From assembly GCA_002293125.1 (NCBI GenBank), contig DBCR01000068.1:4975-12398 (forward strand): a stretch of DNA of 7,424 nucleotides, given 5' to 3'. The translations under genes were made by a program, and so were the position numbers. Source of the DNA: Opitutia bacterium UBA953 (GTDB lineage Bacteria > Verrucomicrobiota > Verrucomicrobiia > Opitutales > UBA953). Below are positions 1 through 5,590 of this stretch, piece by piece. The stretch's first letter is position 1. Each line of letters starts with the position of its first letter. The notes under the pieces were generated by a model. That model searched no databases and was not told the origin of the DNA. It worked only from the letters and a program-made list of their open reading frames with translations.

Positions 1-681
1 CAGGCGGGGGTCTGCTCCCGTCGTGAGGCGGAGCGTCTGGTCGCCTCGGGGTCCGTGATGATCAACGGGAAACTGGCCGTGACCGGTCAGCCGGTTGACC
101 CGGCCGTGGACACGGTCATCTGCGAGGGGCAGCACATCAAGCCGCTGGGCCGCACGGTGGTGCTGATGATGAATAAGCCCCGTGGTTACCTCTGTACCAA
201 CGACGATTCGCATGGCGGCCAGACCGTCTTCGACATGGTCCCTCCCGAATACGGCAAGCTGCGCCTTTTCTGTGTCGGTCGCCTCGACAAGGATTCGGAA
301 GGCCTGCTCATCCTGACCAACGACGGAGAATTGGCCAACAAGGTCATGCACCCCTCGGGCGGCGTCATCAAACGCTACGAGATCATCCTGAATCGTGATT
401 ACGATCCGACCCTCACGCCGCGCCTGCTCAAGGGGGCCGTCGAAGAAGGGGAGCATCTGCGCTTCAAGAAAGTCATTCGTCACCCGGATAATGCCGCCCA
501 CCTCGAGATTCACCTCGATCAAGGTCGTAAGCGCGAGATTCGTCGCCTCTTTGAGATCTTCGGCTTCCACGTGAAGACCCTCCGCCGCTTCCAGATTGGC
601 GGACTGGTTATCCGGAAGATGCCCTTGGGCGATTGCCGCCCGCTTTCCCGCAAGGAAATCGACTCTCTTTTCGAGAACTGA
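1..681 (+). CDS. RsuA/RluB-family rRNA pseudouridine synthase (5' end cut by window)
   Basis: This enzyme isomerises a specific uridine in ribosomal RNA to pseudouridine; family members act on 16S or 23S rRNA in the cytoplasm. The frame is open from base 1, so the start lies upstream. About 10 to 15 residues are probably missing, judged from the S4 domain. The visible 226 residues begin inside an S4 RNA-binding domain (about residues 1-45, containing CSRREAERLVASG). The catalytic domain follows, with NKPRGY at residues 58-63 and the signature GRLDKDSEGLLILTNDG, whose Asp96 is the expected catalytic aspartate. A C-terminal GRKREIRRLFE segment is typical of the family. The full length of about 240 fits RsuA or the short Gram-positive-type RluB. 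I cannot decide between 16S and 23S specificity, so no symbol is given. The gene ends at TGA, 53 bases before the next gene, which seems functionally unrelated. Family assignment is firm; the target is not. Confidence 0.95.
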   Translation, partial: QAGVCSRREAERLVASGSVMINGKLAVTGQPVDPAVDTVICEGQHIKPLGRTVVLMMNKPRGYLCTNDDSHGGQTVFDMVPPEYGKLRLFCVGRLDKDSEGLLILTNDGELANKVMHPSGGVIKRYEIILNRDYDPTLTPRLLKGAVEEGEHLRFKKVIRHPDNAAHLEIHLDQGRKREIRRLFEIFGFHVKTLRRFQIGGLVIRKMPLGDCRPLSRKEIDSLFEN

Positions 682-718
682 GTCCGCCCGGGCTATCTTG
701 GGCTTGCACCTTGTAGGT

Positions 719-744
719 AGGGGTTTTTGCTCAGGTGAACCCCT
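719..744 (+). promoter_or_regulatory. Hairpin that could mask the ribosome-binding site of the first GH16-like gene
   Basis: AGGGGTT (719-725) is perfectly complementary to AACCCCT (738-744), giving a 7-bp stem with a 12-base loop. The only purine-rich ribosome-binding-site candidate, AGGTAGGGG at 715-723, overlaps the 5' arm. The GTG start (735-737) sits at the end of the loop. If the RNA folds this way, translation initiation would be hindered. The pairing is seen directly; regulation is inference, and a chance pairing of this size is possible. Confidence 0.35.
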
Positions 745-1454
745 TAGCCGTGCACCCCTCGCGTCTGCTCCCCGTTTTGCTCTGCGCCTGCTCGTTGCTG
801 GCCGGACCTGAGACATCGCTCAAACTTGTTTGGTCCGACGAGTTCAACGAGAAGGAGATCGATAAGAAGAAGTGGAATATTGGTAACGCCGACGGCGTGA
901 AGATCGTGGACGGTCAGCTCTCTCTGGAAATCACGCCGGGCTCGAAGCCGATGTTCTGGCGTGGTTCGAGCATCAACTCCCGAGGTAAATACAGTTCCAA
1001 GGCCGGCTTCATCGAAGCCTCCATCTTGTTCTTACAGACCGGCGGCCACGGGTGCGGTTTCGGCATCGGTAACGAAGACGACCGTCCGCCTGCCGCCGGC
1101 ATGGGTTTCAGCAACGGCGGAGGCAACACCGTCAGCCTGGGCTTGTATGTGCGGAACGAGGAGCGTGGACGCGGTCTCAACCCGAAGGAAAATCCGATCC
1201 CGCGGGACGATTCCTACTCCAAGAAATTCCACCGTTTCGGTTTCCAGTGGGGTCCGAACGACTATCGCTGGTATGTGGATGGCCGCCTCGCCTACACCAT
1301 CCGCATCTCGGACAAGATCCCGGCCACCCCCAAGCCGATGTATATCTCCTTCGACCACAATCGTCTCCCTGAAGCCGGCCTGCTCAAGAGCTTCAAGGAC
1401 CCTAAACTGGGGCCGGAACCCATGCGGGTCGACTGGGTCAGGGTCTACCAATAA
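735..1454 (+). CDS. Secreted GH16-fold protein 1, catalytic motif absent
   Basis: This is a 239-residue exported protein with a concanavalin-A-like jelly-roll of the GH16 type. A hydrophobic signal sequence covers residues 11-23. The domain opens with LVWSDEFN (31-38) and KKWNIG, continues with the GFIEASI strand (91-97), QWGPNDYRWYVDGR (171-184), and ends in VDWVRVYQ, a classic GH16 C-terminus. In active GH16 enzymes a GEIDIME-type motif follows the FEA strand. Here the corresponding stretch is AGMGFSNGGG (121-130), with neither catalytic glutamate nor the aspartate, so hydrolysis is unlikely. A glycan-binding role is inference. The start is GTG at 735, supported by AGGTAGGGG 11 bases upstream; GTG at 750 is an alternative giving a shorter leader. 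The leader contains LCAC, a poor lipobox-like match, so a lipoprotein cannot be excluded. Its closest relative in the window is the next gene, with shared GLLK.F..PKLGPEPM near the C-terminus. Confidence 0.85.
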   Translation: MNPLAVHPSRLLPVLLCACSLLAGPETSLKLVWSDEFNEKEIDKKKWNIGNADGVKIVDGQLSLEITPGSKPMFWRGSSINSRGKYSSKAGFIEASILFLQTGGHGCGFGIGNEDDRPPAAGMGFSNGGGNTVSLGLYVRNEERGRGLNPKENPIPRDDSYSKKFHRFGFQWGPNDYRWYVDGRLAYTIRISDKIPATPKPMYISFDHNRLPEAGLLKSFKDPKLGPEPMRVDWVRVYQ

Positions 1455-1465
1455 GAGGCTAGGGC

Positions 1466-1493
1466 TTGCCTCCTTCTGGTCTCTGATTTTAAT
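1466..1493 (+). promoter_or_regulatory. Possible sigma-70-like promoter before the second GH16-like gene
   Basis: TTGCCT (1466-1471) resembles a -35 box (4 of 6 to TTGACA), and TTTAAT (1488-1493) resembles a -10 box (5 of 6 to TATAAT), with a 16-base spacer. The 57-base gap holding them is unusually AT-rich for this window. It also contains the short palindrome TTAAT-C-ATTAA at 1489-1499, overlapping the -10 box, which might be an operator. A start site near 1500 would leave a leader of only about 12 bases before the ATG at 1512. Matches are by eye, and promoter rules for this lineage are uncertain. Confidence 0.35.
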
Positions 1494-1511
1494 CATTAAT
1501 ACCCCTATTTC

Positions 1512-2210
1512 ATGAAAGCCCTCCCGCTTTTCTCCCTCCTTGCCGCCCTGACGTTGGGTGCTGCTCCCAATACAGGCCTGAAGCCGATCTGGGAGGATAA
1601 TTTCGACGCCAAGGACTACGACCTGAAGAAGAACTGGAGTGTCGGCGGGTCCGCTCGGGTCGTCGACGGTAAGCTTCAGCTCGAGACCACCCCTAAGGAC
1701 AAGCCTGGCTTCTGGAATGGCAGCAGCGCCAACACCTCCCGCAGCTTCAGCCACGGTCAGGGTTACTTCGAAGCCTCCATCCGTGCCGTCCAGTCCAAGA
1801 ATCGCGGCTGGACCATCTTCGGGATCCGGAACGCGAAGATGGAGATCGTACCTTCCGCCTCGCTTTCGTTCGTCTTTACTGGCGCTGACCGCATCGAGCC
1901 TAGCCTGCATCTCGTCGAGGAAACCGGTGCGCAGCGCCTAGTACCCAAGGAGCGCGTAATCGCCATGGACGGCGGTAAGTCCTACAAGAAGTTCCTCACC
2001 TACGGGCTACAGTGGACGGCCACTTCCTACATTTGGTACGTCGAAGGCCGCCAGGTGCATAAGCTCTCTCGCCCCATTCCCAAGGAGCCGATGTATATCG
2101 AATTTTACCAGAACCTGCCCGAAGGCGGCCTGCTCAAGGATTTCATGAATCCGAAGCTCGGCCCCGAGCCGATGCAGATCGACTGGGTCAAGGTCTTCAA
2201 AATCCCGTGA
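1512..2210 (+). CDS. Secreted GH16-fold protein 2, catalytic motif absent
   Basis: This 232-residue protein starts with a clear signal peptide (residues 1 to about 18, MKALPLFSLLAALTLGAA), with cleavage expected just before PNTG. The GH16-type landmarks are present: PIWEDNFD (25-32), the GYFEASI strand (84-90), a TYGLQWTATSYIWYVEGR block (163-180) and a C-terminal IDWVKVFKIP. The place where GH16 enzymes carry E-I-D-x-x-E instead reads PSASLSFVFTG (114-124). All three acidic catalytic residues are missing, so it is predicted non-catalytic. It groups with protein 1 through FW.GSS (68-72), PMYI, and PKLGPEPM (214-221). The ATG has no evident Shine-Dalgarno sequence. The last codons read CCG TGA, and the GTG of the next gene overlaps the stop, so translation of the two is probably coupled. 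The ligand is unknown; a carbohydrate is the natural guess from the fold. A DUF1080-type hydrolase was considered but fits the ends of the domain less well. Confidence 0.85.
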   Translation: MKALPLFSLLAALTLGAAPNTGLKPIWEDNFDAKDYDLKKNWSVGGSARVVDGKLQLETTPKDKPGFWNGSSANTSRSFSHGQGYFEASIRAVQSKNRGWTIFGIRNAKMEIVPSASLSFVFTGADRIEPSLHLVEETGAQRLVPKERVIAMDGGKSYKKFLTYGLQWTATSYIWYVEGRQVHKLSRPIPKEPMYIEFYQNLPEGGLLKDFMNPKLGPEPMQIDWVKVFKIP

Positions 2211-2899
2211 GAACCCTGCTCCTCTTGCTGGCTGCGACCGCCTTGGCCGTCGATCCCACGATCGGCAAGAAGATCACTTTCTCCGACGACTTCAACGGGG
2301 ACGCGGTCGATGAGACGAAGTGGACGCTGCCCGGTAATCGCGACACGGTCTCCATCGTCAAGGGGGGCAAGGACAAGGCCCTACGCATCTCCCTGCGCAA
2401 GGCCGAGGACATGATTCAGTGGAACGGCCTCACCACCAACGGTAAGTTCGAGCAGATGTACGGCTACTTCGAGGCCTCAATCAAGATGCCGGCCTACAAG
2501 GGTCATACCGCGATCTTCCGTCTCGGGCCCGCCGACGAGAAGCTGACGCCGAATATCCTGGTGCTCTTCGAAGGTCTCGGCGCCGACCAGATCATGCCAT
2601 GGGCCCGCAAGAACGACGAATCCGGCCAGCGCGACTTCCGCCCCGAAGGCAAGCTGACGCAGTTCCTGAAGGCCGGTGAGCCTGCCAAGAAATTTAATAC
2701 CTACGGCATCCTTTGGACCGAAAAGTCCTTCACCTGGTTCATCAACGGCAAGAAGTCCCACCAGGTCGACAAGCAGGACGTCGCCAAGCCGTTTCGCCTC
2801 CACCTCGCCCACCGCGTCGCCGAAGCCGAACGCCAGAACCTGAACCTCAAGCAGCTCCCGGACGACATGGACGTCGATTGGGTCAAGGTCTGGAAATAA
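2207..2899 (+). CDS. Secreted GH16-fold protein 3, nucleophile missing, one glutamate kept
   Basis: This 230-residue protein has a short leucine-rich signal peptide (residues 1-14) ending in ALA, with VDP as the likely mature start. Landmarks are ITFSDDFNGD (23-32), GYFEASIKM (86-94), NTYGILWTEKSFTWFINGK (164-182) and the C-terminal VDWVKVWK. The catalytic-strand region reads NILVLFEG (116-123). Glu122 could match the last glutamate (acid/base) of the GH16 E-I-D-x-x-E motif, but the nucleophile glutamate and the central aspartate are replaced by non-acidic residues. A normal retaining mechanism is therefore not expected. A conserved PWAR (131-134) follows and is shared with proteins 4 and 5 only, a subgroup mark. 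The start is GTG at 2207, inside the stop of the previous gene (GTGA, 2207-2210); AAGG at 2190-2193 is a distant, weak ribosome site. The N-terminus resembles protein 5 most, while the C-terminus is closest to protein 4. Confidence 0.85.
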   Translation: MRTLLLLLAATALAVDPTIGKKITFSDDFNGDAVDETKWTLPGNRDTVSIVKGGKDKALRISLRKAEDMIQWNGLTTNGKFEQMYGYFEASIKMPAYKGHTAIFRLGPADEKLTPNILVLFEGLGADQIMPWARKNDESGQRDFRPEGKLTQFLKAGEPAKKFNTYGILWTEKSFTWFINGKKSHQVDKQDVAKPFRLHLAHRVAEAERQNLNLKQLPDDMDVDWVKVWK

Positions 2900-2913
2900 T
2901 TTACTTACCCACC

Positions 2914-3606
2914 ATGAAATCATTCTTCGCCCTCTGCCTATCGGCCATCGCCTTGAGCGCGGCCAATCCCGCTTCCAATATGAAGCTGGCTTTCTCCGAT
3001 GAATTCGACGGCCCAGCCCTGGACGCAGCCAAGTGGGCCACCTACGGCGAGGCCACCGCGATGTCTTTCGTCACCGTAGGGAAGGTGAAGGCGCTGCGCA
3101 TCACGTTGATTAAGCGTGACGATATGATCCAGACCAATGGCATCCGAGCCAAGCACGAGCAGGTCCGCGGCTATTTCGAGGCGTCCATCCGCATGAACGC
3201 CAATCCCGGCCATACTGGCAACATGACGATTCGTCCCAAGGACGATAAGGTCCTTCCTTCCATCCTCGCCCTCTGGGAGGGTACGGGTGAGGACTATCTC
3301 ACTCCTTGGGCGCGTTACGTGGACGACAAGGGGCAGAATGACCTCCGCTCCGATGCGTCAGGTAAGAAGATCCTCAAAGGCGGCGAGCCTTCCAAGAAGT
3401 TTAACACCTACGGCATCCTCTGGACCGAGAAAGGTTTCGCCTGGTTCGTCAACGGCAAGCAGATCCACAAAGTCGACCGTACGCCCATCGGCTCGCCGAT
3501 GTATGTGCAGTTTTCCCACCGGATCGGAGAATGGGAGCGCCCGAAGCTGAACCTCAAGCAACTCCCGGACGACGTCGATATCGACTGGGTCAAGGTCTGG
3601 AAATGA
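2914..3606 (+). CDS. Secreted GH16-fold protein 4, nucleophile missing, one glutamate kept
   Basis: This 230-residue protein starts at the ATG at 2914, 14 bases after the stop of protein 3. The frame is open further upstream, to an ATG at 2713, but that part overlaps protein 3 and encodes arginine- and proline-rich shadow sequence. Only the 2914 start gives a proper signal peptide (residues 1-16, ending in LSA before ANPA). Landmarks are LAFSDEFDG (25-33), GYFEASIRM (86-94), PWAR (131-134), NTYGILWTEKGFAWFVNGK (164-182) and a final IDWVKVWK. The GH16 catalytic strand reads SILALWEG (116-123). Glu122 occupies the same position as in protein 3, and the nucleophile and aspartate are absent. The last 70 residues match protein 3 at about 45 positions by eye and protein 5 at about 44. 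There is no good Shine-Dalgarno sequence. It is probably an exported, non-hydrolytic protein; the ligand is unknown. Confidence 0.85.
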   Translation: MKSFFALCLSAIALSAANPASNMKLAFSDEFDGPALDAAKWATYGEATAMSFVTVGKVKALRITLIKRDDMIQTNGIRAKHEQVRGYFEASIRMNANPGHTGNMTIRPKDDKVLPSILALWEGTGEDYLTPWARYVDDKGQNDLRSDASGKKILKGGEPSKKFNTYGILWTEKGFAWFVNGKQIHKVDRTPIGSPMYVQFSHRIGEWERPKLNLKQLPDDVDIDWVKVWK

Positions 3607-4301
3607 TTTCCATGCGATTCTCCGCACTCCTCTTGCTGGTCGGCACGGCGGCTTTCGCCGCGGATCCTTCGATCGGCAAGAAGCTCGTCTTCTCCGATGA
3701 TTTCAACGGCGATAATCTCGATGAGACGAAGTGGACGGTCTTCGGGTCAAAGGCCGTGTTCACTTTCGTCAAATCTGCCAAGGGGGGCGCCCTGCGCATC
3801 GGCCTCAAGACGGACGTCAACATGATCCAGAACAACACGATCACGACGCGCGGCAAGTTCAGCCAGCAGTTCGGTTATTTCGAAGCCTCCATGCGGATGC
3901 ATGCGGGAGACGGGCATGCCGGGGCTTTCCGCCTCGCGACCGATGACGAGAAGACTCCGCCCAGCATCGTCACCTCCTTCCACGGCACGGGCAAGGAACG
4001 CGTCAGCCCCTGGGCCCGCGGCAACCTGGAGACGGGGTCGCAGGACTACCGGCCCGACAAAGCGATCGGCAAGTTCAACGATCTCTCCAAGAAATTCCAC
4101 ACCTACGGTATTCTTTGGACGGACAAAGGCTTCACCTGGTACATGGATGGCAAGGCCGTCCACAAGCTCGAGCGGAAGGAATTCGTCCGGCCCATGTCGC
4201 TGGCCTTGGTCCATCGTATCGATGAGGAGGACCGCCCGAGACTGGTCCTCAAGACCTTGCCGGACGACGTGGATATCGACTGGGTCAAGGTCTGGAAGTA
4301 A
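3603..4301 (+). CDS. Secreted GH16-fold protein 5, all catalytic acids missing
   Basis: This is a 232-residue protein if it starts at the ATG at 3603, which overlaps the stop of protein 4 as ATGA and has AAGG (3592-3595) seven bases upstream. The ATG at 3612 is a real alternative (229 residues), because it gives the M-K/R leader start seen in proteins 2 to 4. Longer in-frame extensions into protein 4 are shadow sequence. The signal peptide ends at AFA (17-19), before ADP. Landmarks are LVFSDDFNGD (28-37), GYFEASMRM (91-99), PWAR (136-139), HTYGILWTDKGFTWYMDGK (166-184) and a final IDWVKVWK. The catalytic strand reads SIVTSFHG (121-128), so even the glutamate kept in proteins 3 and 4 is histidine (His127). 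It is predicted catalytically inactive. It is the last member of the array, and a strong hairpin follows 26 bases after the stop. Confidence 0.85.
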   Translation: MISMRFSALLLLVGTAAFAADPSIGKKLVFSDDFNGDNLDETKWTVFGSKAVFTFVKSAKGGALRIGLKTDVNMIQNNTITTRGKFSQQFGYFEASMRMHAGDGHAGAFRLATDDEKTPPSIVTSFHGTGKERVSPWARGNLETGSQDYRPDKAIGKFNDLSKKFHTYGILWTDKGFTWYMDGKAVHKLERKEFVRPMSLALVHRIDEEDRPRLVLKTLPDDVDIDWVKVWK

Positions 4302-4327
4302 GCCCTCGGTCAAAAGAGGTTTGCATC

Positions 4328-4357
4328 AGTACCCCGCTAGGCATCCTGCGGGGTACT
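4328..4357 (+). terminator. Strong hairpin after the GH16-like array, touching the next start codon
   Basis: AGTACCCCGC (4328-4337) pairs perfectly with GCGGGGTACT (4348-4357). Inside, AGG (4339-4341) pairs with CCT (4345-4347) around a CAT loop, leaving T4338 bulged: 13 base pairs in all. The tail is only TTTC, so it is a weak intrinsic terminator by the usual U-tract rule. The ATG of the reductase follows three bases after the stem, and the only G-rich candidate ribosome site (GGGG, 4350-4353) is buried in the 3' arm. It may end the array transcript, act as a translational switch for the reductase, or both. Confidence 0.6.
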
Positions 4358-4360
4358 TTC

Positions 4361-5509
4361 ATGTCCGCTCCTTACGACAAGAACAACCCGTTCCCAGCCT
4401 GCCTCGTCGACCGCCGTCGCCTGAGCTCCCTGGCCAGCCAGAAGGACACCCAGCACTTCTCGGTCTCCCTCGCCGGCAGCGGCCTGACTTACAAGTGCGG
4501 CGACAGCCTTGGCGTCTTCCCGACCAACAACCCTAAGGCCGTGGCCGCCTTGCTCCAGGCCGCCGGCTGCACGGGAGACGAGCAGGTGACCATCCCGAAG
4601 GACGCCGCCCCGATCTCGCTCCGCCAAGCGCTTTCGACCCGCCTCGCCCTCAACGGCCCGACCTACAAGTTCGCCCAGCTCCTCCATGACCGCGCGACGG
4701 ATCCCGCCGACAAGGCCCGCCTCGCCGCCGCCATCGGCGAAGCCGACCCGGAGAAGAAGAAGGCTTGGATGGAGCAGCGCGAATTCCTCGACCTTTTTCT
4801 GGAGCATCCTTCCGCCCGTCCGTCCGCCCAGGAAGTCATCGAGCTGATGCGCAAGCTGATGCCGCGCCTTTACTCGATCTCCTCGGCGCCTTCGAAGTAT
4901 CCGCAGGAAATCCATCTCACGGTGGCCGTCGTCCGTTACGAGACCAACGGCCGTCCGCGCGAAGGCGTCTGTTCGAGCTACCTCGCTGACCGCGCCCGCA
5001 TGAGTGAACCGGATCTCCCTGTCTTCGTCGCCGACTCGCACTTCGGTCTCCCGGCCGACGATAACATCCCCGTCATCATGGTCGGCCCCGGCACGGGCGT
5101 CGCGCCCTTCCGCAGCTTCGTCATGGACCGCGCCACCCGCGGCGCCAAGGGCCCGAACTGGCTCTTCTTCGGCGAGCAGCGCAAGGACCATGACTTCCTC
5201 TACGCCGACGAGTGGGCGGAGTATCAGAAATCGGGCGTGCTCACGCGCCTCGACACCGCTTTTTCGCGCGACCAGGTCGCCAAGGTCTACGTCCAGGACC
5301 GCATGCGCGAGAACGCCGCCGAGCTCTGGAATTGGATCCAGCAGGGCGCTTATTTCTACGTCTGTGGCGACGCCAAGCGCATGGCCAAAGACGTCGACGC
5401 CGCTTTGCACGCCATCGTGGCGGAGCAGGGTGGGATGACGCCTGAGGCCGCCGTGGAGTGGGTGAAGCAGTTCAAGAAGGACGGACGTTACCAGCGCGAC
5501 GTCTACTGA
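4361..5509 (+). CDS. CysJ-like FAD/NADPH reductase without flavodoxin domain
   Basis: This 382-residue cytoplasmic flavoprotein resembles the C-terminal two-thirds of the sulfite reductase flavoprotein subunit CysJ. Known CysJ proteins are near 600 residues and pass electrons from NADPH through FAD to FMN and then to the CysI hemoprotein. Visible here are the FAD-binding region with the connecting insertion (residues about 10-230, with RLYS at 169-172 and GVCSSYL at 202-208). The NADPH-binding region follows, with GPGTGVAPFRSF (242-253), FFGEQRKDHDFLY (269-281) and YVCGDAKRMAKDV (333-345). The protein ends in an aromatic residue (RDVY), as diflavin reductases do. The N-terminal FMN-binding flavodoxin domain is absent, and no flavodoxin gene or cysI lies in the window. 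Electrons must go to a separate flavodoxin or directly to another acceptor. The ATG at 4361 fits the conserved-looking start; no free Shine-Dalgarno sequence is seen. Sulfite reduction is likely but inferred. Confidence 0.85.
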   Translation: MSAPYDKNNPFPACLVDRRRLSSLASQKDTQHFSVSLAGSGLTYKCGDSLGVFPTNNPKAVAALLQAAGCTGDEQVTIPKDAAPISLRQALSTRLALNGPTYKFAQLLHDRATDPADKARLAAAIGEADPEKKKAWMEQREFLDLFLEHPSARPSAQEVIELMRKLMPRLYSISSAPSKYPQEIHLTVAVVRYETNGRPREGVCSSYLADRARMSEPDLPVFVADSHFGLPADDNIPVIMVGPGTGVAPFRSFVMDRATRGAKGPNWLFFGEQRKDHDFLYADEWAEYQKSGVLTRLDTAFSRDQVAKVYVQDRMRENAAELWNWIQQGAYFYVCGDAKRMAKDVDAALHAIVAEQGGMTPEAAVEWVKQFKKDGRYQRDVY

Positions 5510-5590
5510 GCGCAGAGGGCGGGGCAGGGCGCTTCCAGCTGGGCATTAGCCACTTGCCAGCAGCCCTGTTTCCTTGCACATAAACCTCCG

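Noticed and set aside
686..703. GCCC...GGGC inverted repeat after the pseudouridine synthase gene as a terminator
   Set aside because: Only four pairs with a ten-base loop and no following T-run; GCCCGGGC is also self-palindromic and common in GC-rich DNA.
1032..1910. Open frame of 292 codons on the minus strand across GH16-like genes 1 and 2
   Set aside because: It spans two real plus-strand genes and the promoter-like gap between them, with no recognisable domain or plausible start signal.
2713..2913. Upstream extension of protein 4 from the ATG at 2713
   Set aside because: The extension overlaps protein 3, is arginine- and proline-rich, and would place the signal peptide in the middle of the protein.
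3531..3602. Upstream extension of protein 5 from the ATG at 3531
   Set aside because: It overlaps the end of protein 4 and pushes the signal peptide away from the N-terminus; the starts at 3603 or 3612 are far more plausible.
735..4301. Polysaccharide utilisation locus
   Set aside because: There is no SusC/SusD pair, TonB receptor, transporter, regulator or active hydrolase in the window; only the non-catalytic GH16-like array is present.
4337..5410. Long open frame (357 codons) on the minus strand opposite the reductase gene
   Set aside because: It is a compositional shadow: the translation is low-complexity, rich in A, G, V, R and E, shows no domain, and lies antisense to a gene with full FAD/NADPH motifs.
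704..5579. Recurrent TTGCA before several genes (704-708, 4321-4325, 5574-5578) as a shared -35 element
   Set aside because: No matching -10 boxes at proper distance, and the copy before fabG is only 12 bases from the start codon; a five-base match is expected by chance.
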